Shown here: one piece after another, positions 15,374 to 23,724 of the stretch
Numbering within the stretch: position 1 is the stretch's first letter
How the letters are laid out: each line of letters begins with the position of its first letter
Assembly (NCBI GenBank): GCA_025454395.1
Contig: JALOOM010000049.1
Span: 1-61,845, forward strand
DNA length: 61,845 bases
Reading direction: 5' to 3'
Origin: Elainella sp. Prado103
Lineage (GTDB): Bacteria > Cyanobacteriota > Cyanobacteriia > Elainellales > Elainellaceae
The notes under the pieces: model-generated
Seen by the model: the letters and a program-made list of their open reading frames with translations, nothing else
Told to the model about the DNA's origin: nothing
Databases searched by the model: none
Position numbers and translations under genes: made by a program

Positions 15374-16537
15374 ATGGCGATCGATAAAAAGATGGGGCTG
15401 CGACAAAATGGTTGGGTAATTGCGCTAGCCGCCTTGATTGGGTTAGGCATAACGGGCTACGGCTTACTGCGCCTTTTGAGCCAGCAGCCTGCGCCTGAAC
15501 CTGCCACCGAAGCAGTGGCTCCGCAACGGGTAGAAGTGGTGGCTTTAGGGCGCTTGGAGCCGCAGGGAGAGGTGGTGCGGGTGGGCGGGCCAACCGGAGA
15601 GCGAATTCAACAACTCTTGGTGAAACGGGGTGATCAGGTTCAGACTGGCGATCCCCTGGCTTATCTGGAAAGCTATGGCGAACGCAAAGCCGAACGGGAC
15701 TATGCAGCCAGTCAATTGGCGGAGGCTCAACGGCGACTCCAAGCCACAACTCGGTATGGAGAAGCCCAGATTGCAGAGGCCCAAACTCGCATTGCTCAGG
15801 CTCAGCAACCCGGTTCTGCGGAACTAGCCGCCCAACAAGCCAAGATTCGGGAGCTAGAAGCAGACTTGGAACTCGCGAATCAAGACTTACAGCGGCTAGA
15901 ATCCCTATATCAGCAAGGGGCGATCGCCCGCCAAGAATTGGATCGGCAAATTAGCCGCACTCGCCAAGCCCAAGAGCAACTGAATAATGCCGAATCGACT
16001 CTGACCCAAATTGAAACCGAATGGCGGACTGAAATTCAAAATGCTCAGGCCCAACTGCAATCTGAACAGTCTAATTTGCCGTTGTCACAGGTGCAGGTGC
16101 AGGTCGATTCGGCTCAACAGAATTTGCAATTGGCCCAAGCTAGGCTCGATCGAACCATTATTCGGGCTCCCAGTGATGGGCGAATTCTGAATATTTTGAC
16201 GCGATCGGGGGAGGCAATTGGCGAAACTGGCATTCTCGATTTGGGAGATACCCGCCAGATGTATGCCGTCGCTGAGGTCTACGAAACCGATATCAACTTA
16301 GTGAAAGTGGGGCAGCCCGTCACAGTGACCAGTCGCAATGGCGCGTTCGATCAACCGATCGCTGGAGAAGTGGCAGAAGTGGGTTGGCAAATTTTCAAAA
16401 ATGATGTGCTGGATGATGATCCAGCGGCTAACGCGGATGCCAGAGTCGTGGAAGTGAAGGTGCGGTTAGCGGATAGTCGAGCGGTGGAAGCGTTAACCAA
16501 TCTCCAGGTTGATGTCCGCATTGATGTCGGGAGCTAG
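15374..16537 (+). CDS. devB: DevB-type ABC exporter membrane fusion protein
   Basis: The 387-residue protein is an HlyD-family adaptor. One N-terminal membrane helix (VIALAALIGLGITGYGLLRLL) is followed by the lipoyl half-motif VVALGRLEPQGEVVRVGGP (about 54-72). A long alpha-hairpin coiled coil (about 110-260) is rich in Ala, Gln and Glu, and the second lipoyl half reads LDRTIIRAPSDGRILNI near 260. The LGRLEPxGEV motif is characteristic of cyanobacterial DevB. It would span the periplasm between the two DevC permeases and a TolC-like outer membrane protein. It is the first gene of a four-gene operon; an AT-rich stretch at 15318-15350 is the likely promoter region. Confidence 0.9.
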   Translation: MAIDKKMGLRQNGWVIALAALIGLGITGYGLLRLLSQQPAPEPATEAVAPQRVEVVALGRLEPQGEVVRVGGPTGERIQQLLVKRGDQVQTGDPLAYLESYGERKAERDYAASQLAEAQRRLQATTRYGEAQIAEAQTRIAQAQQPGSAELAAQQAKIRELEADLELANQDLQRLESLYQQGAIARQELDRQISRTRQAQEQLNNAESTLTQIETEWRTEIQNAQAQLQSEQSNLPLSQVQVQVDSAQQNLQLAQARLDRTIIRAPSDGRILNILTRSGEAIGETGILDLGDTRQMYAVAEVYETDINLVKVGQPVTVTSRNGAFDQPIAGEVAEVGWQIFKNDVLDDDPAANADARVVEVKVRLADSRAVEALTNLQVDVRIDVGS

Positions 16538-16543
16538 GCAAGT

Positions 16544-17686
16544 ATGAAAACACCACTGGCCTGGTTAAATCTGACCTATGAAAAGACGCGGCTACTGGTA
16601 GCGATCGCTGGAGTTGCCTTTGCAGTGATCTTGGTGTTTATGAATTTGGGATTTCTGGGCTCTTTAGCTAAAGCTGCCTCCATGATTTATACCCGTATCG
16701 ATGCTGAAGTGTATCTGGTGTCGCCCCAGACCCTGGAGATCAGCAGTACGAAAGCTTTTCCGATCGAGCGGCTTTATCAGGCGGCAGGGATTCGGGGTGT
16801 GGAACGGGTGATGCCGTTGTATGCGGGTTATTTGCAGTGGCGCAACCCAGAAACAAGGGGAACCAGAGCGATTTTTGCTTTTGGCATTAATCCAGATGAT
16901 CCGGTGTTTTTGGTGCCAGAAATTCAGTCTCCAGCAAATCAGGCTGCCTTACGTCGTCCGGATACTGCGTTGATGGATCGCCTGTCTCGTCCGGAGTTTG
17001 GGACTCAAACCGTGGGTCTGATCACGGAAGTCGATCGCCGCAAAATTACGGTGGGTGGACAGTATACGCTGGGGGGCGGGTTTGCCGCAGATGGTACCTT
17101 GTTGATGAGCGATCAAAACTTTCGTCGCTACTTTGCTCCGTTTCCCTTGAGTCTCATTAGCCTGGGATTAATTAAGTTGCAGCCCGGAGTTGATCCCGCC
17201 CAAATTGTTGCTGCGATCGATCAAGTGTTACCTGCGGATGTGATGGTTCTCACCCGTGATCAGATAATTCAACGGGAACGGGATTATTGGATCAGCACGA
17301 CTTCCACTGGTTTTATCTTCGGCATGGGTGTAATTGTTTCTTGTATTGTGGGTGTAGTAATTGTCTATCAAATTCTCTATACCGATATTTCCGATCACAT
17401 GAAGCAATATGCCACCCTCAAAGCGATCGGCTATCGCAGCGGCTTTTTGTTTTGGATCGTAGTGCAGGAAGCGATCATTCTGGCAGTACTGGGCTACATT
17501 CCAGGCTTTGCCATCTCGCTGGGGCTCTATGAACTCACCTTAAATGCGACAGGGGGGGGACTGCCGATCGGCATGGAATGGGGACGAGCGATCAATGTTT
17601 TGTTGTTAGCCATCATCATGTGTAGCATTTCAGCCTTAATTTCTGTGCGGAAGGTGGTAGTGGCCGATCCAGCGGAGGTGTTTTAA
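16544..17686 (+). CDS. devC: DevC-type ABC exporter permease, first copy
   Basis: This 380-residue permease has the MacB/FtsX-like layout: one N-terminal helix (RLLVAIAGVAFAVILVFMNL), a large periplasmic domain (about 45-255), then three C-terminal helices beginning with GFIFGMGVIVSCIVGVVIVY. Its N-terminus (PLAWLNLTYEKTRL) and the VVVADPAEVF ending are typical of DevC. It starts six bases after the devB stop. Its stop overlaps the next ATG in TTTTAATG by one base, implying translational coupling. It differs clearly in sequence from the second copy, so the pair may act as a heterodimer. Confidence 0.9.
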   Translation: MKTPLAWLNLTYEKTRLLVAIAGVAFAVILVFMNLGFLGSLAKAASMIYTRIDAEVYLVSPQTLEISSTKAFPIERLYQAAGIRGVERVMPLYAGYLQWRNPETRGTRAIFAFGINPDDPVFLVPEIQSPANQAALRRPDTALMDRLSRPEFGTQTVGLITEVDRRKITVGGQYTLGGGFAADGTLLMSDQNFRRYFAPFPLSLISLGLIKLQPGVDPAQIVAAIDQVLPADVMVLTRDQIIQRERDYWISTTSTGFIFGMGVIVSCIVGVVIVYQILYTDISDHMKQYATLKAIGYRSGFLFWIVVQEAIILAVLGYIPGFAISLGLYELTLNATGGGLPIGMEWGRAINVLLLAIIMCSISALISVRKVVVADPAEVF

Positions 17687-18852
17687 TGCGGCGACGAACC
17701 GGGTTAGCCTGGGCAAATTTATCCTATGAGCGACGACGGCTCTTGACGGCGATTGCAGGTGTTTCATTTGCCGTATTACTCATGTTTATTTTTCGTGGCT
17801 TTGAAAATGCGCTGATCGATAGCCAGATTCAACTCCTGAAATTACTTAATGGCGACATCATTCTAGTTAGTAAGCTGAAACAAAATATGTTTGTGCCAGA
17901 GCAATTTGCTCGCCGTCGGCTCTATCAGGCTCAAGCCTATGAAGGGGTAGAGGCAGCCTACCCCCTCTATACCACCACGGCTTACTGGAAAAACCCGCAA
18001 ACCAAACGAATTCGCCCTTTACGGGTGTTGGCTTTCAATCCGACCGATCCCGTTTTACCCCTATCTGGCATTATTGCGCACCAGCGTGAACTTCAACTCC
18101 CCTGGACAGCCCTGCTTGATGCCCGATCCCGCCCAGAAGTGGGGCCGGTTGAGGCGGGTATTGTAACTGAAGTGGCTGAGCAGCAGGTGAAACTGGTGGG
18201 CACCTTTGTTTTGGGCACCGATTTCGCTTCTGGAAACGGCAATCTGGTGATGAGCGACCAAAACTTTCTGCGCTATTTTGGTAACCTTGGCCCAGACGAA
18301 GACCGCCGCGATCTCAATACGGTAGATGTGGGGTTGCTGAACGTCCGGGCAGGAGAGGATATCGATCGGCTGGCTCAAACGCTGCGGGAACGCTTACCTG
18401 AAGATGTGAATGTATTCACTAAAACTCAGTTCATGCAGCAAGAACGAGATTATTGGCAAAATAATACTAGCATTGGGTTTGTATTTTCATTGCTCGCGAC
18501 CATGAGCTTCATCGTTGGGATTATTCTGGTTTATCAGATTCTTTATACCGATGTCGCAGAACATTGGGCAGAATATGCCACCTTGAAAGCGATGGGATAT
18601 TCCAATACCTATCTCCTGTGGATTGTAATCCAAGAAGCCATGATCCTGGCAGTGATCGGTTTTTTGCCGGGACTGATCATTAGCGCTGGGCTGTACCAAC
18701 TCACGGCGAGTGCCACCGGATTGTTGATGAAACTGACCGTCACTCGTGTGCTCAATCTATGGATCGCCACCCTGCTGATGTGTTTGATTTCCGGTGCAAT
18801 TGCTGTTCGTAAAGTTCAAGCGACTGATCCAGCCGAAGTATTCGGAACTTAG
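17686..18852 (+). CDS. devC: DevC-type ABC exporter permease, second copy
   Basis: The protein has 388 residues and the same topology as the preceding gene: N-terminal helix with LLTAIAGVSFAVLLMFIFRG, periplasmic domain, three C-terminal helices, and the ending KVQATDPAEVFGT. Shared landmarks include LMSDQNFLRYF against LMSDQNFRRYF, and QQERDYWQNNTSIGFVF against QRERDYWISTTSTGFIF. The two copies arose by duplication and have since diverged well. Known DevBCA exporters usually have a single DevC homodimer, so retaining two points to a different or asymmetric substrate path. The start overlaps the previous stop by one base. Confidence 0.9.
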   Translation: MRRRTGLAWANLSYERRRLLTAIAGVSFAVLLMFIFRGFENALIDSQIQLLKLLNGDIILVSKLKQNMFVPEQFARRRLYQAQAYEGVEAAYPLYTTTAYWKNPQTKRIRPLRVLAFNPTDPVLPLSGIIAHQRELQLPWTALLDARSRPEVGPVEAGIVTEVAEQQVKLVGTFVLGTDFASGNGNLVMSDQNFLRYFGNLGPDEDRRDLNTVDVGLLNVRAGEDIDRLAQTLRERLPEDVNVFTKTQFMQQERDYWQNNTSIGFVFSLLATMSFIVGIILVYQILYTDVAEHWAEYATLKAMGYSNTYLLWIVIQEAMILAVIGFLPGLIISAGLYQLTASATGLLMKLTVTRVLNLWIATLLMCLISGAIAVRKVQATDPAEVFGT

Positions 18853-18911
18853 AAGTATTCGCAACTTAATTGATGGTATGTTTTATGGTGCGATCGACTC
18901 TTCTGAACTCA

Positions 18912-19658
18912 ATGACTGAAACAGACCATTCGGTGCAAATCCGCCAACTGAATTATTTCTTTGGGCAAGCAGATTTACGGAAGCAGGTGCTGTTTGACAT
19001 CAACCTTGATCTGCCCAAGGGACAGATTGTGATCATGACCGGGCCGTCTGGATCGGGTAAAACCACGTTGCTCACCTTAATCGGAGCCCTCCGTACCGTA
19101 CAATCCGGCAGTTTAAAGGTGCTGAATCACGAACTGGTAGGCATGCGCAAAGCGGATCTGGTTGAAGTGCGACGAAACATTGGTTTTATTTTTCAAGCTC
19201 ATAATCTGTTTGAGTCATTAACCGCATCTCAGAATGTCGAAATGGCGATCGAATTGTTGAATGAGTGGGGGAACAAGCGCTCGAAGGCAGTGGATGTGTT
19301 AACTCAGCTTGGCTTAGCCGATCGGGTAGACTATAAGCCAGCCGCCTTGTCGGGTGGGCAAAAACAACGGGTGGCGATCGCCAGAGCTTTAGTCAATCAT
19401 CCCGCGCTCATTTTGGCCGATGAACCGACTGCCGCTTTAGATAAAAAATCGGGGCGAGAGGTGGTGACCCTCATGCAAAAGCTAGCCCAACAAGAAGGGC
19501 GAACCATCCTCATGGTGACTCATGATAACCGGATTCTCGATGTCGCCGATCGGATTATTACCCTGGTCGATGGCCGACTCGAAACCGACGAAACCCTGGA
19601 TAACTTTGTGGAAGCCCATGATCCGAAAGCTCTCGATCGCCGCATGTTTATAATGTAA
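18912..19658 (+). CDS. devA: DevA-type ABC exporter ATP-binding protein
   Basis: From ATG 18912 the protein has 248 residues. It has all ABC ATPase motifs: Walker A GPSGSGKT, Q-loop FIFQAHNLFESLT, signature LSGGQKQRVAIARAL, Walker B LILADEPTAALD and H-loop MVTHD. The MacB/LolD/DevA subgroup is indicated by the context of membrane fusion protein and FtsX-like permeases. An upstream ATG at 18870 would add 14 residues that do not resemble the family N-terminus. It powers export through the two DevC proteins. In heterocyst formers DevBCA exports glycolipids; the cargo here is unknown. Confidence 0.92.
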   Translation: MTETDHSVQIRQLNYFFGQADLRKQVLFDINLDLPKGQIVIMTGPSGSGKTTLLTLIGALRTVQSGSLKVLNHELVGMRKADLVEVRRNIGFIFQAHNLFESLTASQNVEMAIELLNEWGNKRSKAVDVLTQLGLADRVDYKPAALSGGQKQRVAIARALVNHPALILADEPTAALDKKSGREVVTLMQKLAQQEGRTILMVTHDNRILDVADRIITLVDGRLETDETLDNFVEAHDPKALDRRMFIM

Positions 19659-19698
19659 TTCATGTCATACACAAAGTTGATCACTCACCTGTTTTCCC

Positions 19699-20589
19699 AT
19701 GCCGCTTGCGCTTCCTCCTACCCTGATCGGTTTCAGTGCCATTTTGATGTGGTCTACTCTCGCCTTACTCACGACTTTCAGCAGAGCCATTCCCCCATTT
19801 CAATTAACGGCTATGTGCTTTTCGATCGCGTTTTTAATTGGGGTGGCGCTTTGGTTGAGGCAAGGCGGCAACTTCCTCCAACGGTTAAAACTGCCCCTAC
19901 CCGTCTGGTTGCTGGGAATCACAGGGCTGTTTGGATATCACTGCTTTTACTTTATTGCGCTCAGCCAAGCCCCTGCCGTAGAAGCGAGTTTAATTGCCTA
20001 TCTCTGGCCCCTGTTGATCGTCCTCTTTTCGGCGTTTTTACCTGGCGAACGGCTGCGCTGGTTTCATGGAGTTGGCGCGAGCGCTGGCTTTGTCGGAGCG
20101 ACCCTCCTCGTAACCAAAGGGCAGGGGTTTAACTTTGAGCCACAATATGGGATCGGCTACTTGTCCGCCCTGATCTGCGCTGTGATCTGGGCGGGTTACT
20201 CCGTGCTCTCGCGTCGGTTTGGCACCATTTCGACGGATTCAGTGGGCGGTTTTTGCGGAGTTACGGCTTTGCTGGCTTGGCTCTGCCATGCTGGGTTTGA
20301 AACCTTCGTGATGCCGGTCGGGTTAAACTGGTTAGCCATACTCTGCTTAGGTTTAGGGCCGATCGGTCTGGCTTTTTTCACCTGGGATTATGGAGTCAAA
20401 CATGGCAATATCAAAATTTTAGGAGCCCTGTCCTATCTGGCTCCTTTGCTTTCAACCCTTCTCCTGGTGCTTTGTGGGCTGGCAACGGCCAGTTGGATTC
20501 TGGGGATTGCCTGCCTCCTGATTGTCGGGGGAGCCATTCTGGCCGCAGGCGATTTTTTCCAGCCCGTCCCTCCTAAAACTCGGCACTGA
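19699..20589 (+). CDS. DMT superfamily transporter (EamA domains)
   Basis: The protein has 296 residues and about ten transmembrane helices arranged as two EamA repeats. [20 protein letters not shown] near residue 95 and [19 protein letters not shown] near 245 are the conserved fourth-helix positions of each repeat. It resembles YddG-type exporters of aromatic amino acids, which is a loose guess. It follows devA by 40 bp on the same strand but is not obviously part of that operon. Its last 17 bases overlap the end of the convergent asnS. Confidence 0.88.
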   Translation: MPLALPPTLIGFSAILMWSTLALLTTFSRAIPPFQLTAMCFSIAFLIGVALWLRQGGNFLQRLKLPLPVWLLGITGLFGYHCFYFIALSQAPAVEASLIAYLWPLLIVLFSAFLPGERLRWFHGVGASAGFVGATLLVTKGQGFNFEPQYGIGYLSALICAVIWAGYSVLSRRFGTISTDSVGGFCGVTALLAWLCHAGFETFVMPVGLNWLAILCLGLGPIGLAFFTWDYGVKHGNIKILGALSYLAPLLSTLLLVLCGLATASWILGIACLLIVGGAILAAGDFFQPVPPKTRH

Positions 20590-21961
20590 GTGGGGCACGA
20601 GGAAAAGGAATAACATCTCGAATGTTGGTCATCCCGGTCATAAACTGCACCACCCGCTCGAAGCCCAAGCCAAAACCAGCATGGGGAACCGTACCGTAGC
20701 GACGCAAGTCGAGATACCACCAGAGATCGGATTTGGGTAGTCCGAGGGCATCGATCCGGCTTTCTAGCACATCTAGCCGTTCTTCCCGTTGCGATCCTCC
20801 AACGATTTCACCAATTTTGGGAGCTAAAATATCCATCGCTCGCACAGTTTGACCATCCTCATTCAGACGCATGTAGAACGCTTTGATTGCCGCGGGATAG
20901 TCAGTGACAATCAGTGGCTTTTTGAATAGCTCCTCAGCTAAATAGCGTTCATGTTCTGATTGAAGATCTAAACCCCAGGAAACCGGAAACTCAAATTTGC
21001 GATCGGCTTTTTCCAATAGTCGAATTGCTTCAGTGTAGGTAATACGCTCAAACGAATTGTGAATGATATTATCGGCAGTATCTAGAACTGTATTATCAAT
21101 GCGTTCATTAAAGAACTGCATATCTTCTGGGCAATGAGTTAGGACAAATTGAAAGATATGCTTCAAAAATGCTTCCGCTAGATCCATATTGCCTTCTAGA
21201 TCGCAAAATGCCATTTCTGGCTCGATCATCCAAAATTCCGCCAGATGGCGAGATGTGTTCGAGTTCTCAGCCCGGAACGTGGGCCCAAAGGTGTACACAT
21301 TGGTGAAGGCCATGGCCATGATCTCCGCCTCCAACTGCCCACTCACCGTTAAAAATGCCCGTCTGCCGAAGAAATCCTGGCTATAATCCACCTCTTTGCC
21401 GTCCGTCAGCGGCACCTGTTTCAGATCCATTGAGGTGACCGTAAATAACTCTCCCGCCCCCTCACAGTCGTTGGCACTGATGATCGGTGTATGCACCCAG
21501 AGAAAACCCCGCTCCTGGAAAAACTGATGGATCGCCGTCGCACAGGCATTACGGACACGAAACACCGCTCCCAGCGTATTAGTACGGCCTCGTAAATGAG
21601 CAATTTCGCGCAAAAACTCAAATGAATGGCGCTTCTTCTGTAACGGGTAGGTTTCTGGATCCGCCTCGCCATATACTGTCACCTCAGCCACTTTGAGTTC
21701 GATCCGTTGACCTTTGGCGGGCGATGCAGCCAGCACTCCTGTCAACTGCACCGATGCACCCGTATTCAGCTTTTTAACGATCGAGCCATAGTCTGGCAAT
21801 GCCTGATCCAAAATAGCTTGCAAACCCGCCATCGACGAGCCATCATTGACCTCAACAAAACAAAACTCTTTTTGCTCACGCTTCGTCCGCACCCACCCCT
21901 GGATCGTCACGGTTTGATCGGGTTGTCCGGTTCTGAGCAGGTCAATAATACGGCTGGTCAT
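20573..21961 (-). CDS. asnS: Asparaginyl-tRNA synthetase
   Basis: This 462-residue class II synthetase charges tRNA-Asn with asparagine. It has an N-terminal OB-fold anticodon-binding domain ([20 protein letters not shown], then [20 protein letters not shown]) and a class II core. The core includes [19 protein letters not shown], motif 2 in [20 protein letters not shown] and motif 3 in [13 protein letters not shown]. The NDCEGAGE and [11 protein letters not shown] features separate AsnRS from AspRS. I chose ATG 21961 (MTSRIIDLL) over an in-frame start 33 bases upstream. It overlaps the convergent DMT gene by 17 bp. Confidence 0.97.
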   Translation of the reverse strand: MTSRIIDLLRTGQPDQTVTIQGWVRTKREQKEFCFVEVNDGSSMAGLQAILDQALPDYGSIVKKLNTGASVQLTGVLAASPAKGQRIELKVAEVTVYGEADPETYPLQKKRHSFEFLREIAHLRGRTNTLGAVFRVRNACATAIHQFFQERGFLWVHTPIISANDCEGAGELFTVTSMDLKQVPLTDGKEVDYSQDFFGRRAFLTVSGQLEAEIMAMAFTNVYTFGPTFRAENSNTSRHLAEFWMIEPEMAFCDLEGNMDLAEAFLKHIFQFVLTHCPEDMQFFNERIDNTVLDTADNIIHNSFERITYTEAIRLLEKADRKFEFPVSWGLDLQSEHERYLAEELFKKPLIVTDYPAAIKAFYMRLNEDGQTVRAMDILAPKIGEIVGGSQREERLDVLESRIDALGLPKSDLWWYLDLRRYGTVPHAGFGLGFERVVQFMTGMTNIRDVIPFPRAPLSAEF

Positions 21962-22395
21962 AACAATTCGATCGAGTGAAGTACCTATTCTCAAGATAGG
22001 GGAAATTTGCCTGAACCCACCAAGTTCCGCTCAAATCTCAGCCCGCCTTCCCACCTCACCCCTCAAAGCCTCTCCAACCAATTCAGCAAAAGAACCCAGC
22101 AACGCCCCCGAATTGCCTCCGAGCTGCCTCCGAGCTTGCCTCCAAGCTTGCCTCCGAGTCTACTTCAGTAGACTTTGCCTATTAGCCCAGAAATTAATTT
22201 CTGGGCGGACTAGAGGGACAAGCCGCCAACTCCCACAAAACCCTAGACCCACCCGCCACCAACTCCCACAAAACCCTAGACTCACCCGCCACCGACTGAG
22301 AGACAAGCCACCAGAATGATCCATACTGGAATTGAACGATCACTGACAGCAACTCCACCTATTGAAATTGCCAGAAGCAGCTTGAAATCAGCTAC
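21962..22395. other. Repeat-rich gap upstream of asnS and DUF58 gene
   Basis: No gene is apparent. The gap holds four imperfect copies of GCCTCC(G/A)AGCT(T) around 22113-22158, two adjacent palindromes (22157-22206), and a duplicated segment of about 31 bp containing CCAACTCCCACAAAACCC (22228-22290). Confidence 0.7.
22157..22206. repeat. Paired palindromes, likely interspersed REP-like element
   Basis: AGTCTACT-TC-AGTAGACT (22157-22174) is an 8-bp stem with a 2-base loop. Eleven bases on, GCCCAGAAATT is followed directly by AATTTCTGGGC (22185-22206), a perfect 22-bp palindrome. I recall similar tandem hairpins scattered in cyanobacterial genomes; copy number here needs a genome search. Confidence 0.7.
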
Positions 22396-23724
22396 ATGAT
22401 TCCATCCTTACGAGTTTACGGACTATTGATTTTAGGCACAGCGATCGGGCTCGGTATCGCAGTGGTCGGGCAAGATTTGACGGGTTCACCGCTGTTAACC
22501 GCAGCGATCGGGTTTGTCTTAATTTGGGATGGGCTCGTGTTGTTGCTGGCTCTATTGGATAGTCAATGGGTGAAAGCCCAGCGGGTGACGATAGAACGGT
22601 TACCCATCGATCGATTGTCGATCGGACGAGAGAATTTAATTGAACTGAAGTTACACACCGGCGATCGAGCAGCTCGGTTACAAATTCGCGATCACTATCC
22701 TCCTTCTTTTCAGGTAAGTCCAGAATTGCTGCAAGTGGTGCTCCCAGCCCACCATCAGGAAACCCTCAGCTATCGGGTCTTTCCCGATCATCGTGGGGAA
22801 TATAACTGGGGGGCAATCCAGGTGCGGCAATTGGGGGCTTGGGGGTTGGCCTGGCATAACTGGCGGATTCCGCAGGCTCAGCCCGTCGCCGTATATCCAG
22901 ATTTGTTGGGGCTACGATCCCTGTCGATTCGATTAGCCTTGCAAAATACCGGGTCGATCAAACGCTCCCAGCGATTGGGCATGGGCACCGAGTTTTCTGA
23001 GTTGCGAGAGTACAGTACGGGAGATGATCCACGCTTGATCGATTGGAAGGCTACGGCTCGTCGGAGTCGCCTATTGCTGCGCGTTCTGGAGCCGGAACAG
23101 GAGCAAACCCTGATCGTATTGCTAGATAGTGGACGACTGATGAGAACCCGAGTTCGCGGCATAGAGCGGTTTGATTGGGGCTTAAATGCACTGCTATCCT
23201 TAGCCTTGGCAGGGCTGCATCGGGGCGATCGGGTAGGCATCGGGGTTTTCGATCGCCAGCTTCATACCTGGGTGCCACCGGAGCGCGGCAAGGCCCAGCT
23301 CTCCCATTTGATCGAGCGCGTCACTCCTTTGCGCCCGACTGGACTAGAACCTGACTATGTGAATGCCGTGACCCAGGTGACCAGTCAGCAAACTCGTCGG
23401 GCGCTCGTGGTGCTGATTACTGATCTAATCGATCGCACCGCCTCCGCCGAACTGCTCTCCGCCATGGCTTGCCTGACTCCACGCTATTTGCCTTTTTGTG
23501 TCACCCTGCGAGATCCAGCAGTAGATGCACAGTCCCAGTTGCCAACTCCCGATGTTACGAGCGGCTATCGTCGAGCGGTGGCTCTGGATCTGCTATCCCA
23601 ACGGCAAGTGGCCCTGGAAACCCTCAAACAAAAAGGGGTACTGGTGTTAGATGCGCCTGCTGATCAAATGACCGATCCGTTGGTCGATCGCTATCTGCAT
23701 CTGAAGTCGCGGGGGCGGCTCTAG
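22396..23724 (+). CDS. DUF58 domain-containing protein
   Basis: The 442-residue protein has two N-terminal membrane helices (about 5-55), a beta-rich linker region, and the DUF58 signature FSELREYSTGDDPRLIDWKA near residue 200. A von Willebrand A-like C-terminal domain follows (TLIVLLDSGRLM, then RALVVLITDLID). DUF58 proteins usually sit beside MoxR AAA ATPases and act in assembly or modification of envelope complexes; no MoxR gene is adjacent here. The stop TAG shares bases with the stop of the convergent caspase-like gene in the sequence CTAG. Confidence 0.9.
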   Translation: MIPSLRVYGLLILGTAIGLGIAVVGQDLTGSPLLTAAIGFVLIWDGLVLLLALLDSQWVKAQRVTIERLPIDRLSIGRENLIELKLHTGDRAARLQIRDHYPPSFQVSPELLQVVLPAHHQETLSYRVFPDHRGEYNWGAIQVRQLGAWGLAWHNWRIPQAQPVAVYPDLLGLRSLSIRLALQNTGSIKRSQRLGMGTEFSELREYSTGDDPRLIDWKATARRSRLLLRVLEPEQEQTLIVLLDSGRLMRTRVRGIERFDWGLNALLSLALAGLHRGDRVGIGVFDRQLHTWVPPERGKAQLSHLIERVTPLRPTGLEPDYVNAVTQVTSQQTRRALVVLITDLIDRTASAELLSAMACLTPRYLPFCVTLRDPAVDAQSQLPTPDVTSGYRRAVALDLLSQRQVALETLKQKGVLVLDAPADQMTDPLVDRYLHLKSRGRL

